Assembly: GCA_910584695.1 (NCBI GenBank)
Contig: CAJUBR010000023.1
Location: forward strand, 1-36,920
Origin: an uncultured Lachnospiraceae bacterium
GTDB lineage: Bacteria > Bacillota > Clostridia > Lachnospirales > Lachnospiraceae
Reading direction: 5' to 3'
DNA length: 36,920 nt
Part shown: one piece after another, positions 22,211 through 31,471 of the stretch
Position numbering within the stretch: the first letter of the stretch is position 1
Layout of the letters: each line of letters begins with the position of its first letter
Position numbers and translations under genes: made by a program
The notes under the pieces: model-generated
What the model saw: only the letters and a program-made list of their open reading frames with translations
What the model was told of the DNA's origin: nothing
Databases searched by the model: none

Positions 22211-23518
22211 ATGGCATTAGGTGGTGGTAATTTTACTACGCAAAATAAAGTTCTTCCTGGATCATACATTAATTTTGTATCAGTTGCAAATGCAGACAAA
22301 ATGTTGTCTGACAGAGGGATTGCAACCATTCCCCTTGAATTAGATTGGGGAATAGATGGGGAAGTATTTACAGTAACCGGTGAAGATTTTAGAAAAGATT
22401 CACAGAAAATCTTCGGTTATTTATATACTCATGACAAAATGAAAGGACTTAGAGATTTGTTTTGCGGTGCCAGCAGATTACACGCATACCGTTTAAATGG
22501 TGGCGGAGCAAAGGCAAGCAACGATTTCGCAATCGCACTATATAGCGGTGTGCGTGGCAATGATTTAAGTATCGTGATCCAAGTTAATGCGGATGATTCC
22601 TCTAAGTTTGACGTATCAACTTACATTGACACCAACAAAATAGATTTGCAGACGGTTACGAAGGCAGATGATCTTATTCCGAATGATTATGTAACGTTTA
22701 AAGCAGATGCAACATTAACAGTCACCGCATCCACGCCACTAACCGGTGGGACAAATGGTACAGTTGACGGTTCCTCTTATCAGGCATATGCAGACAAGAT
22801 TGAATCTTATACATACAACACAATGGGCATTGTTACAGACGATACAATTATTCAAAAGCTGTTTATTGCATTCAATAAACGTTTGCGGGATGAAATGGGC
22901 ATAAAGTTCCAATTAGTTATTTATAACAATCCGGCTGATTTTATGGGTGTTATCAATGTAAAGAATAAAACAACTGATGAAGGTTGGTCAACAGCATCCC
23001 TTGTATATTGGGTAACAGGAGCCGAAGCGGGGTGTGCGGTAAATGCATCCTGTGAAAATAAGGTGTACGATGGTGAATTCACTATTAATGTTGATTACAC
23101 ACAAAATGAATTAATCACAGCTATCAAAACAGGGGAACTAATTTTCCATAGGGTAAATTCTGATATTCGTGTTTTAAAAGATATCAATTCAATGGTGACA
23201 ATTTCTGAAACTTGTGGTGATCTATTCAAGGAAAATCAGACAATTCGAGTGATTGACCAGTTAAATAATGATGATGCGGTTTTATTTAATACAAAATATC
23301 TTGGTGTTATTCCGAATGACCAATCTGGGAGAACTGCCCTATGGTCTGATCTTGTAAAAATCCGTCAGGAATTACAGACATTACGTGCGATTGAAAATTT
23401 CAGTCCGGATGATGTTGTAGTTAGTCAGGGAGATACAAAAAAATCAGTTGTGATTGAAAATACAATTACAGTAATAAATACAATGTCACAAATGTATATG
23501 ACTACGACAGTGGCATAG
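22211..23518 (+). CDS. Tail sheath protein
   Basis: A 435-residue sheath protein, which shows that the phage has a contractile tail. It opens GGGNFTTQNKVLPGSYINFVSVANAD and contains RGIATIPLELDWGIDGEVFTVT, GVRGNDLSIVIQVN and a C-terminal core (INSMVTISETCGDLFKENQTIRVIDQ...FNTKYLGVIPND) like XkdK/YqbK sheaths. It surrounds the tail tube and contracts at infection. A Gly-rich start and a TTTVA end, beta strands that join neighbouring subunits, are intact. Confidence 0.95.
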   Translation: MALGGGNFTTQNKVLPGSYINFVSVANADKMLSDRGIATIPLELDWGIDGEVFTVTGEDFRKDSQKIFGYLYTHDKMKGLRDLFCGASRLHAYRLNGGGAKASNDFAIALYSGVRGNDLSIVIQVNADDSSKFDVSTYIDTNKIDLQTVTKADDLIPNDYVTFKADATLTVTASTPLTGGTNGTVDGSSYQAYADKIESYTYNTMGIVTDDTIIQKLFIAFNKRLRDEMGIKFQLVIYNNPADFMGVINVKNKTTDEGWSTASLVYWVTGAEAGCAVNASCENKVYDGEFTINVDYTQNELITAIKTGELIFHRVNSDIRVLKDINSMVTISETCGDLFKENQTIRVIDQLNNDDAVLFNTKYLGVIPNDQSGRTALWSDLVKIRQELQTLRAIENFSPDDVVVSQGDTKKSVVIENTITVINTMSQMYMTTTVA

Positions 23519-23535
23519 AAAAGGAGATGAAAAAT

Positions 23536-24015
23536 ATGCCTAAGGTAACTATGAAATCAGGGGATACTATTTCAGCCAGTCTTGCCGAATGCTTTGCTAC
23601 GATTGATGGAAGAAGATACAATTTTATGCAAGCAATTAATTTAGAGGCAAAATTTGAAAAGCAAAAAGTAGAGGTTCCACTTCTTGGGAAAACCGGAAAA
23701 GGAAATAAGTCTGTTGGATGGAAGGGAACCGGTTCTTCTAAATTCCATTATAACACCAGTATATTTCGTGAAATGATGCTACGGTATAAAGAGACAGGGG
23801 AAGATGTGTATTTTGATATCCAAATTACGAATGAAGACCCAACAAGTAGCGTAGGCAGGCAGACGATCATGTTGTATGGCTGTAATATCAACGGTGGTAT
23901 TCTTGCAAAGTTTGATGCAGACGCAAATTATTTGGATGAAGATATGGACTTTACATTTGAGGATTTCGATATGCCGGAGAAATTCAAAGAACTTTTAGGA
24001 TTTTCTGTTAATTAA
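23536..24015 (+). CDS. Tail tube protein (XkdM-like)
   Basis: A 159-residue tube protein. I chose ATG 23536 over 23527 because aaaggag ends only 1-2 nt before 23527. Pattern DTISASLAECFATIDGRRYNFMQAINLEAKFEKQKVEVPLLGKTGKGNKSVGWKGTGS and the end YLDEDMDFTFEDFDMPEKFKEL belong to the DUF2001/XkdM tube family. It forms the inner tube on which the sheath polymerises. A strong stem-loop follows, perhaps to raise its message over the chaperone. Confidence 0.95.
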   Translation: MPKVTMKSGDTISASLAECFATIDGRRYNFMQAINLEAKFEKQKVEVPLLGKTGKGNKSVGWKGTGSSKFHYNTSIFREMMLRYKETGEDVYFDIQITNEDPTSSVGRQTIMLYGCNINGGILAKFDADANYLDEDMDFTFEDFDMPEKFKELLGFSVN

Positions 24016-24021
24016 AATATG

Positions 24022-24048
24022 TCTGTGGGCTTGTATTCTGCCCACAGA
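24022..24048 (+). terminator. Stem-loop after the tube gene
   Basis: TCTGTGGGC (24022-24030) pairs perfectly with GCCCACAGA (24040-24048), 9-nt loop. No T-tract follows on the plus strand, so a partial terminator or a 3'-end protecting hairpin is more likely. It could favour tube over chaperone expression. Confidence 0.55.
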
Positions 24049-24091
24049 TGAATTAAAAAACGTTCAGTGATAATAGGAAGGAGAAATAAAA

Positions 24092-24523
24092 ATGTCAAAA
24101 TTTAGCCGTTTTATGAAAGCAAACAAAGCAACAAAGAGCAATGAGAAGTATGCACCAACCAAATCATTAACATATGATGATGGGAAACCGCTTGAGTGGG
24201 AATTTAAGCAGATTACCGCAAAAGAAAATGAAGATATCCGTGATCAATGTACTATAGATGTTCCGGTGACTGGAAAACCCAATATGTATCGCCCACGGTT
24301 AAACACATCCAAATATTTTATAAAAATGATTTGTGCGTGTACTGTATACCCTGATTTACATGATGCAGAATTGCAAGATTCTTACGGTGTAATGACCCCG
24401 GAAGATCTGGTTTATGCAATGGTTGATAATCCGGGAGAATATAACGAATTTACAGCATGGATTCAGAGTTTTAATGGATTTGATGTGAGTATGGATGACA
24501 AGGTTGAAGAAATAAAAAACTAA
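24092..24523 (+). CDS. Tail assembly chaperone, short form (XkdN-like)
   Basis: A 143-residue protein of the XkdN/Phage_TAC group: SRFMKANKATKSNEKYAPTKSLTYDDGKPLEWEFKQITAKENEDIRDQCT, then NTSKYFIKMICACTVYPDLHDAELQDSYGVMTPEDLVYAMV. It lies between the tube and tape measure genes, as the chaperone should. Its product coats the tape measure protein during tail assembly. The last codons ATA-AAA-AAC-TAA contain a slippery heptamer, and the -1 frame continues (see the long form). Confidence 0.92.
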   Translation: MSKFSRFMKANKATKSNEKYAPTKSLTYDDGKPLEWEFKQITAKENEDIRDQCTIDVPVTGKPNMYRPRLNTSKYFIKMICACTVYPDLHDAELQDSYGVMTPEDLVYAMVDNPGEYNEFTAWIQSFNGFDVSMDDKVEEIKN

Positions 24524-24708
24524 TCGATGAAGGGGATGGAGAAGCAAATTACGCTTACTATGCCCTTCATAAATTACATATAAGACCATCAGAATGGATG
24601 GATATGGATGAACAGGAAAAAGCATTCATTATTGCAGCAATCCAATTAAGGATTGAAGCGGAGAAGGAAGCACAAAAAGAAGCAGAACGTAAAGCAAAAG
24701 GAGGCTGA
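24092..24708 (+). CDS. Tail assembly chaperone, -1 frameshift long form
   Basis: Slipping back one base at 24514-24520 joins the short chaperone to a 62-codon frame that continues LIDEGDGEANYAYYALHKLH, then RPSEWMDMDEQEKAFIIAAIQ, and ends at TGA 24706-24708. The fused protein would be 205 residues. The downstream frame has no obvious start of its own and is strongly conserved in character (helical, DEQEKAF motif). This matches the G/GT chaperone pair known in lambda and many other phages. The tape measure ATG is 7 nt after the stop. Confidence 0.85.
24514..24520 (+). promoter_or_regulatory. -1 ribosomal slippery site A-AAA-AAC
   Basis: The heptamer is in the correct phase (zero-frame codons AAA, AAC) and directly before the zero-frame TAA. 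After slippage the next codon is CTA. No strong downstream stem is evident within the first 20 nt, which is acceptable for such a shifty heptamer. Confidence 0.85.
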
Positions 24709-24715
24709 TAAAAAC

Positions 24716-27298
24716 ATGGCATCTATACAAACAGGGATAGAATTGCAGGATAATTTTACAAATACATTATACGGTATTATAAATTCTGTAAATTTGGCAG
24801 TTTCTTCAATGTACGATATGTCACAGGCTATGAATACCGACATTGATACCAGTTCCATTGATACAGCAAGGCAGGAACTGAATCGGACAACAATCGCTGC
24901 TGACCAACTGAATAAAGCCATGCAGGGAATCAGCTCACCACCTGTATCGCAGCCACCGCAGCCGGTCCAACAGCCGGTTCAGTGGCAGTCTGCCGGCTTA
25001 GATGTGTTCAATAGTTCAGGTGTAGAACGTTATCAGCAGGAAATACAAAGTGCGAACGCTATGCTTGAACAATTAAGCAGTACACAAAGTGAGATATCAA
25101 GACAGGCATTCAACACACAGATATTACCACCGGATGCACAAAGAGACATGACTACATTAGCAGTAAGAATAGATTCTGTTCGTGACCGTATTCAACAAAT
25201 AGAAAGCAATCCTGTAAATATGGGAATAGATTCTGTTAATATTGAGCTGGAACAGTTACGGTCACAGTTGGTTCAGGCAGTGCAGCAACAGGAAGATTTA
25301 AACAGGGCGGTTCAGAATATGGATGTCAGTGCTGCTAATAATGCTTATTTAAGACTGTCACAAACAGTCAGCAATACAGAACGCTACATACGGGATAATG
25401 CATTGGAACAAGGTGCATTTAATCAACAAATCAGAGATGGGACCAGTCACGCAAACACTTTAGTTGATACCATTAAGAGGATGGCGGCAGTATACCTAAG
25501 TATTCAGGGAATAACGAATGTACTAGGGGTATCTGATAAATTGGTCCAGACAACTTCACGCTTAGATTTAATGAATGATGGAGTTCAAACAACGCAGGAC
25601 TTACTTAATATGACTTATGTTGCTGCACAGGATGCCAGAGGTTCTTTTAATGATATGGCTAGCGTTATGGCACGATTTGGTAATAACGCAAAAGATGCTT
25701 TTGGTAGTTCAGCGGAAGTTGTTGCTTTTGCTAATTTGATACAAAAACAGATGACAATAGCCGGAGCTTCTACTGCGGAAGCAGCCGCCGCCGAATTACA
25801 GTTATCACAGGCCTTAGGTTCTGGCGTATTACGTGGCGACGAATTGAATAGCGTCTTTGAACAAGCACCAAACCTAATTCAAAATATTGCAGATTATTTA
25901 GAAGTACCTATTGGCACTATTCGGGAAATGGCAAGTGAAGGTCAATTAACCGCCGATGTGGTAAAAGCATCAATATTTGCGGCATCAGATGACATCAACG
26001 CAAAATTTGAAGCTATGCCTATGACTTGGGGGCAGATTTGGCAGTCGATGCAGAATACTGCTATTATGGCATTTCAACCCGTCCTTCAAAGGCTGAATGA
26101 TGTTGCCAATAGTCAGCAATTTCAAGTGTTCACGACAAATGCAATTAATGGTATGGCAACATTGGCCAATGTAATATTAGACGTTTTTGATTTAGCTAGT
26201 GCAGTAGGCGGGTTTGTAGCAGATAATTGGGAAACAATCGCACCAATAATATGGGCTATTGTTGCAGCGTACGTAGCATATAATACAGTTTTAGGTATTT
26301 ATAATGGAATTTTGGCGATTTCCAACACATTATCTGGTATTAATGCAGCAAGAGAAGCTTTTAGAACAGGTGTAACGGCAGCGGGAACAGCGACAACATT
26401 TGGTGCAATAGTAGCACAAAATGGATTTAATGCGGCATTATTAGCATGTCCAATCACTTGGATTATAGTATTGATTATTGCATTAATTGCAGTAATCGTT
26501 ATATTGGCAAATCATTTTTCGGGAGCTGGTCACATTGCACAAAGTGTTTTCGGGGCTATATGTGGTGCCTTTTGTTGGATGGGTGCTACTATTGCAAATG
26601 GTGTACTTGCCATTGGAAACGCTCTTAATGCCCTTGCGTGTAATATGGGTACTGCTTTTTATAACGCAATATGCAGTATTCAGTCATGGTTTTACAACCT
26701 GCTTTCTACCGCATTAACAGTTGTCGCTGGTATATGTGAAGCATTAAATAAGCTTCCGTTTGTGGAATTTGACTACTCCGGCATTATACAAGCAGCAAAC
26801 AATTATGCGGCTCAGTCGGCAGAGACAGCGGGAAATAAGAAAGCGTACAAAAATATAGCGGATGCCTATATAGAGGGAGGAACAACCTTTGATCCAAATG
26901 AGGCATATAAGAATGGTGCAGCATGGGGGGATGGTGTTTCAGACAAGATAAAAAATACTTTTTCGGGCGGGGCAACCAATATTCCTAATGCAAATGATTA
27001 TAGTAGCCAATTAGCAAATGCAGCAAACGCAGCTTCACAAACTGCAAAAAATACCGGAGATACGGCAAATAACACAAATAAGATTTCAAAACAAATGGAA
27101 ATCACAAGTGAAGACTTGAAGTATATCCGGGATATTGCAGAACGTGATGTTGTTAACCGCTTTACAACCGCTGAAATTAAAGTTGAAATGACAAACAATA
27201 ACACAATTAACAATAATACGGATTTAGATGGCGTAACAGAACATTTACGTTCAACCGTAGAAGAGCAGATGAACGCCGCAGCGGAAGGAGTGCATTAA
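24716..27298 (+). CDS. Tape measure protein
   Basis: An 860-residue protein that sets tail length and, by its hydrophobic part, helps DNA cross the cell membrane. ATG 24716 (aaaggaggctgataaaaac upstream) is chosen over an in-frame extension into the chaperone long form. It has a Q-rich N-terminal coiled coil, then the tape measure domain (about 275-420: TTSRLDLMNDGVQTTQDL...GVLRGDELNSVFEQAPNL). Three hydrophobic segments follow: about 505-533 (PIIWAIVAAYVAYNTVLGIY), 578-603 (WIIVLIIALIAVIVIL) and 610-640. The C-terminal end is rich in Asn/Thr. It is short relative to many myophages, implying a tail of modest length (by the usual 0.15 nm per residue, roughly 130 nm). Confidence 0.95.
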   Translation: MASIQTGIELQDNFTNTLYGIINSVNLAVSSMYDMSQAMNTDIDTSSIDTARQELNRTTIAADQLNKAMQGISSPPVSQPPQPVQQPVQWQSAGLDVFNSSGVERYQQEIQSANAMLEQLSSTQSEISRQAFNTQILPPDAQRDMTTLAVRIDSVRDRIQQIESNPVNMGIDSVNIELEQLRSQLVQAVQQQEDLNRAVQNMDVSAANNAYLRLSQTVSNTERYIRDNALEQGAFNQQIRDGTSHANTLVDTIKRMAAVYLSIQGITNVLGVSDKLVQTTSRLDLMNDGVQTTQDLLNMTYVAAQDARGSFNDMASVMARFGNNAKDAFGSSAEVVAFANLIQKQMTIAGASTAEAAAAELQLSQALGSGVLRGDELNSVFEQAPNLIQNIADYLEVPIGTIREMASEGQLTADVVKASIFAASDDINAKFEAMPMTWGQIWQSMQNTAIMAFQPVLQRLNDVANSQQFQVFTTNAINGMATLANVILDVFDLASAVGGFVADNWETIAPIIWAIVAAYVAYNTVLGIYNGILAISNTLSGINAAREAFRTGVTAAGTATTFGAIVAQNGFNAALLACPITWIIVLIIALIAVIVILANHFSGAGHIAQSVFGAICGAFCWMGATIANGVLAIGNALNALACNMGTAFYNAICSIQSWFYNLLSTALTVVAGICEALNKLPFVEFDYSGIIQAANNYAAQSAETAGNKKAYKNIADAYIEGGTTFDPNEAYKNGAAWGDGVSDKIKNTFSGGATNIPNANDYSSQLANAANAASQTAKNTGDTANNTNKISKQMEITSEDLKYIRDIAERDVVNRFTTAEIKVEMTNNNTINNNTDLDGVTEHLRSTVEEQMNAAAEGVH

Positions 27299-27299
27299 G

Positions 27300-28022
27300 A
27301 TGTATCAGATGTATATAACTGATTCAGAAGGACCGGTACTGTTTCCGGTAACACCGTCAAAAATCAGTATGAAAATAAATAATCAGAATAAGACAATCAC
27401 CCTCATAAACGAGGGTGAGGTCAATCTGATAAAAAAGCCCGGATTGACAGATATAGCAATTGATGAATTACTGATTCCGGCATTTCAAAAATATCCATTT
27501 GCCGTATATGACAACAATATTCAGCATGCAGATTATTATTTAAATAAGCTGGAGCGATGGAAAAATGCAAAGACTCCGGTACAGTTTAAATTAATAAGGA
27601 CCACACCCAGTCATTCAGTACTGCTTTGGGATACCAATATGGACGTAACAATCGAAAGCTATGAAATCATTGAGGATGTTGAAAAGTATGGTTTTGATGT
27701 GGCTGTTAAATTAAACATGAAACAATATGTTTTTTTTGGTGTTAAAAAATTGGAAATTAAGAAAAATTCCAGTAAAAAGAAAAAAACAGCAGCAAAGAAA
27801 AAGAGCCGCAAGACTAAAACATCGGCAAAAGTATATATAGTGAAGAGCGGTGACTGCTTAATCCGTATAGCCAGAAAAGAGTTAAATAATGAATCAAAGT
27901 GGAAAAGTATTTACAACCTAAATAAAAAGACAATAGAAGATGCAGCGAGAAAACATGGAAGAAAATCTTCATCCAATGGATGGTGGATCTATCCGGGAAC
28001 AAAATTAAAACTTCCCAAATAG
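27300..28022 (+). CDS. LysM tail/baseplate protein (XkdP-like)
   Basis: A 240-residue protein. The N-terminal part (MYQMYITDSEGPVLFPVTPSKISMKINNQNKTITLINEGEVNL) is the XkdP/YqbP fold. A basic linker (KKNSSKKKKTAAKKKSRKTKTS) leads to a C-terminal LysM domain (about 178-240): VYIVKSGDCLIRIARKEL, then WWIYPGTKLKLPK. It binds peptidoglycan and sits at the tail tip between the tape measure and hub. It starts 1 nt after the tape measure stop. A complete LysM. Confidence 0.92.
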   Translation: MYQMYITDSEGPVLFPVTPSKISMKINNQNKTITLINEGEVNLIKKPGLTDIAIDELLIPAFQKYPFAVYDNNIQHADYYLNKLERWKNAKTPVQFKLIRTTPSHSVLLWDTNMDVTIESYEIIEDVEKYGFDVAVKLNMKQYVFFGVKKLEIKKNSSKKKKTAAKKKSRKTKTSAKVYIVKSGDCLIRIARKELNNESKWKSIYNLNKKTIEDAARKHGRKSSSNGWWIYPGTKLKLPK

Positions 28023-28036
28023 GCAGGTGATTCAAG

Positions 28037-29566
28037 ATGGCAAAAGATATAGTTGATATTGCGATTGGCGAGCTTGGATATGCTGAACAAGGTGAAAATA
28101 GAACAAAATATGGTGCTTGGATGGGAATGAACGGTGCCGCATGGTGTCACATGTTTGTATCCTGGTGTGCATATCAAGCAGGGGAGAGTGCTGCAGTTCC
28201 AAAGACAGCATCCTGTGCTAATGGTATCAGTTTTTTTAAAAATAAAGGACAATTTAAATACCGGGGAAAGTACACACCGAAACGAGGGGATATCATTCAC
28301 TTCCGAAATGGTGGACATGTGGGGATTGTAGAAAAAGTAAAAGGATCGACAGTACATACGGTTGAAGGAAACTCGTCTGATAAAGTGACAAGAAGAAGCT
28401 ATTCATTAAGCGATACGAGCATAACAGGGTATGGAGTGCCCACATATAAAAACTTAAATGGAGCAAATAGCTCAACAGGTGGTTCTACAAAAAAGACGTC
28501 TAAAGAAGAACTTGCTTATCTGAAAAGAATATTAAAAAAGAAGAAGCCGACTGTTGATTTGTCCGTTAATGGGATTGTGCAGGAGACAAACGAATTACCT
28601 GATTGTAATATTGAAGTACTTGTTAATAATGGAAAAAACTTATTTACTATCCCGGTAAAAGACGGAATGAAAATCATATGGGAAAGAAAAGGAACACCGG
28701 GCAAACTTACATTTGAAACAAAGTATGATAAAGATTTTAAGATCGTAGAAGGGAACAGCATTTCGGTCACAGTTGATGGAACAAAAATTTTTTACGGTTT
28801 TATTTTTACAAGGCAAATGTCAAAAGACGGGATTATGTCATTTACTGCATATGATCAGTTGAGATATTTGAAGAATAAAGAGACTCTTATTTACAAGAAT
28901 AAGAGAGCTGATGAGGTAATTAAGATTATTGCTGAACGGTTTAACTTAAACTGTGGAAAATTGGCAAATACATCTTATAAGATGTCTGCCGTAGAAGATG
29001 ATACCACATTATTTGATATTATTCAAAACGCTTTGGATAATACATTGATGGTTAAAAATAAAGTTTATGTATTTTATGATAAAGCAGGGCAGTTACGCTT
29101 GTCGAATGTGGCAGATATGAAAGTAAATAACTGCTTAATTGATGAAGAAACGGGTGGAAATTACACTTATAAAACCACAATAGATGATGATGTATATAAT
29201 CAAATAAAGCTTGTTTATGAAAATAAGGACAAAGGAACATATGACCTTTACATCTCAAAAAGCACCAAAAACATTAACAATTGGGGAGTTCTTCAATTAT
29301 TGGAAAAGATAGACGATCCTGATGTTGGAAAATTAAAATCGCAAGCTTATTTAAAGTTATATAACCAAAAGCAAAGGAATCTGAAAGTATCTGATGTGAT
29401 CGGCTGCACAAAGGTCCGTGCCGGGTCACTTGTCCCGGTTCTTTTAAATTTGGGAGATATTAAGATTGCAAATTATATGTTGGTGGATAAAGTAACACAC
29501 ACATTTAGCAACAGACAACATTTTATGGATTTATCATTGTCAGGGGGTGATTTTAGTGCCGAATGA
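28037..29566 (+). CDS. Baseplate hub (XkdQ-like) with N-terminal CHAP domain
   Basis: A 509-residue fusion. Residues 1-150 are a CHAP amidase/endopeptidase with catalytic Cys37 (AAWCHMFVSWC), His94 (GGHVGIVEK) and Glu110-Gly-Asn112. A Gly/Ser-Thr-Lys linker follows, then residues about 185-509 form the XkdQ/YqbQ hub (GMKIIWERKGTPGKLTFET, then FYGFIFTRQMSKDGIMSFTAYDQLRYLKN). In PBSX the hub lacks this enzyme and the lytic part is elsewhere. Here peptidoglycan cleavage is carried on the hub, suited to local wall opening at DNA entry. All three catalytic positions are present. Confidence 0.92.
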   Translation: MAKDIVDIAIGELGYAEQGENRTKYGAWMGMNGAAWCHMFVSWCAYQAGESAAVPKTASCANGISFFKNKGQFKYRGKYTPKRGDIIHFRNGGHVGIVEKVKGSTVHTVEGNSSDKVTRRSYSLSDTSITGYGVPTYKNLNGANSSTGGSTKKTSKEELAYLKRILKKKKPTVDLSVNGIVQETNELPDCNIEVLVNNGKNLFTIPVKDGMKIIWERKGTPGKLTFETKYDKDFKIVEGNSISVTVDGTKIFYGFIFTRQMSKDGIMSFTAYDQLRYLKNKETLIYKNKRADEVIKIIAERFNLNCGKLANTSYKMSAVEDDTTLFDIIQNALDNTLMVKNKVYVFYDKAGQLRLSNVADMKVNNCLIDEETGGNYTYKTTIDDDVYNQIKLVYENKDKGTYDLYISKSTKNINNWGVLQLLEKIDDPDVGKLKSQAYLKLYNQKQRNLKVSDVIGCTKVRAGSLVPVLLNLGDIKIANYMLVDKVTHTFSNRQHFMDLSLSGGDFSAE

Positions 29567-29816
29567 AAATCTGGTTCAATTGATTAAAAAAATAGCATTA
29601 GATGCATTTACCGCATCTAAGCCTTGTAATGTAATACTTGGTAGAGTTCAGAAGTTATCACCGATTAATATATCAGTCAGTCAGAAAATTATACTGGATG
29701 AAGACTTTCTGGATATTACAAGCACTGCAAAGAAAAATATGAAAGAAGGATCCAGAGTTCTTATGATTAGACAGGCGGGCGGACAGCGTTATGTTGTAAT
29801 TGATACTTTAAATTAA
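29556..29816 (+). CDS. Baseplate protein (XkdR/DUF2577-like)
   Basis: An 86-residue protein starting at GTG 29556, set by agggggtga; GTG 29547 is an alternative. NVILGRVQKLSPINISVSQKIILDEDFLDIT is the DUF2577 pattern, ending GSRVLMIRQAGGQRYVVID. An OB-fold-like domain that closes or extends the hub. Overlaps the end of the hub gene. Confidence 0.88.
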   Translation: MPNENLVQLIKKIALDAFTASKPCNVILGRVQKLSPINISVSQKIILDEDFLDITSTAKKNMKEGSRVLMIRQAGGQRYVVIDTLN

Positions 29817-29831
29817 AAGGGTGGTGATAAA

Positions 29832-30260
29832 ATGATTCCAAATAATGATAACTATGAAAATGAATTTGAGGATGATCTTGCCACTGATTTTGATATAGAA
29901 AATGAACCATCATTAACTTATGCAATGAATGCTGAACGTTCTATTTTTGTTGGAAAAGTAGATGATTTAGAAGCTATACAGCAGGCAGTACTAAAAATCA
30001 TAAATACTGAACGATATGAATATGAAATCTATTCATGGGATTATGGTATAGAGATTCAGGACCTATACGGGAAGCCTGTTCCTTATGTCATGAGTGAGTT
30101 GAAACAAAGAATCATTGATGCGTTAACTGCTGATGACCGCATTGATTCAGTGGATGATTTTACCGTAGAGCGTGTCGGAAAGAACATCCTTAATTGTACT
30201 TTTAAGGTCATTACGATACAGGGTGATGAATTCACAATGGAAAGCGAGGTAAAAATTTAA
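29832..30260 (+). CDS. Baseplate wedge protein (XkdS/DUF2634, gp25-like)
   Basis: A 142-residue acidic protein with PSLTYAMNAERSIFVGKVDDLEAIQQAVLKIINTERYEYEIYSWDYGIEIQDLYGK, the DUF2634 pattern of XkdS, equivalent to T4 gp25/GpW-like wedge components that initiate sheath growth. A Shine-Dalgarno gggtggtga precedes ATG. Stop overlaps the next ATG (TAATG). Confidence 0.9.
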   Translation: MIPNNDNYENEFEDDLATDFDIENEPSLTYAMNAERSIFVGKVDDLEAIQQAVLKIINTERYEYEIYSWDYGIEIQDLYGKPVPYVMSELKQRIIDALTADDRIDSVDDFTVERVGKNILNCTFKVITIQGDEFTMESEVKI

Positions 30261-31471
30261 TGTTTGAAGAATACAATTTTGATTACCTAGTAAATAAGAT
30301 GTTATCCAATATAAGTGACAAGGTTGACAAAAGAGAAGGCTCGGTAATCTATGATGCAATTGCTCCGGCAGCTTTAGAACTTGCAAATTTCTATATTGCT
30401 CTTGATATGGTAATGAATGAAGTATTTGCAGATTCGGCATCTTATTATTATCTAATAAAAAGAGCAGCAGAGAGGGGATTATATCCAAAAGAAGAGACTT
30501 ATTCCATCGGAAAGATGGTTGTTACGCCAAGTGATGCAGTGATTAATGCGGGTGACAGATTTAATCTTGATACTTTGAATTATGAGGTGATCGAACCTAT
30601 TGAAGGTGAAAGTGGTGCATATAAAATACAATGTGAAACAGCGGGGACAGTAGGAAATCAGCAGTTAGGCACATTACTACCAATTGAGTACATAGAAAGG
30701 CTTGAAACTGCTAAACTGACCGAAATCCTTATAACTGGAGAAGATGAGGAAGATGTGGAATCTCTACGTGAACGGTATTTTGCTTCGTTTACGAATAAGG
30801 CATTTGGTGGTAACAGAACAGACTATATTAATAAAGTAAATGACATTGATGGTGTAGGCGGGTGTAAGGTAATACGCATGTGGAAAAATGGATATAACCC
30901 CGCCGCCATGATACCAACAGATGCCATAACGTCATGGATTAGCAACCAGTCAGCAGATACGGTTGGTACAGATGTACATGAATGGCTAATGCTAATATAC
31001 AATGCAGCAGTTCGAAAATTACTTACGGTAGGTGGTACAGTAAAAGTAATTATTATTACATCTGAATTTAGAGCACCGTCAAAAACCCTTGTCGATACCG
31101 TTCAACAAGTGCTTGATCCGGTAGAGACTGCCGGCGAAGGTGATGGACTTGCCCCTATTGGTCACGTCGTTAATGTGGTCGGTGTACAGGAAGAAAATAT
31201 AAATATTGCGTTAGAACTCACTTTTGAAGATGGATGCACCTTTGCAGATTTGAAACCTTCAATTGAGGAAACGATTGATTCGTATTTTGAACAGTTACGG
31301 CAGGCATGGAGAAAGAATAACAATCTTGTAATCCGTAAAAGCCAAATAGAAGCCTTGATTATTAATTTGGATGGAATAATTGATATATCTGATACGAAGA
31401 TAAATGGTGTTGCTGAAAACCTAATATTAGATGCTGATCATATTCCAGTAAGGGGTGAAATTGATGGATGA
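30260..31471 (+). CDS. Baseplate J-like protein (XkdT/gp47)
   Basis: A 403-residue protein: MFEEYNFDYLVNKMLSNISDKVDKREGSVIYDAIAPAALELANFYI start is the XkdT/gp47/gpJ signature. The middle has DVESLRERYFASFTNKAFGGNRTDYINKVNDIDGVGGCKVIRMW, the Baseplate_J core. It forms the wedge ring of the baseplate. It overlaps both neighbours by a few bases. Full length. Confidence 0.95.
   Translation: MFEEYNFDYLVNKMLSNISDKVDKREGSVIYDAIAPAALELANFYIALDMVMNEVFADSASYYYLIKRAAERGLYPKEETYSIGKMVVTPSDAVINAGDRFNLDTLNYEVIEPIEGESGAYKIQCETAGTVGNQQLGTLLPIEYIERLETAKLTEILITGEDEEDVESLRERYFASFTNKAFGGNRTDYINKVNDIDGVGGCKVIRMWKNGYNPAAMIPTDAITSWISNQSADTVGTDVHEWLMLIYNAAVRKLLTVGGTVKVIIITSEFRAPSKTLVDTVQQVLDPVETAGEGDGLAPIGHVVNVVGVQEENINIALELTFEDGCTFADLKPSIEETIDSYFEQLRQAWRKNNNLVIRKSQIEALIINLDGIIDISDTKINGVAENLILDADHIPVRGEIDG

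Noticed and set aside
24653..24715. N-terminal extension of the tape measure protein (KRRRKHKKKQ...)
   Set aside because: It overlaps the frameshifted chaperone in another frame. ATG 24716 has a perfect ribosome site.
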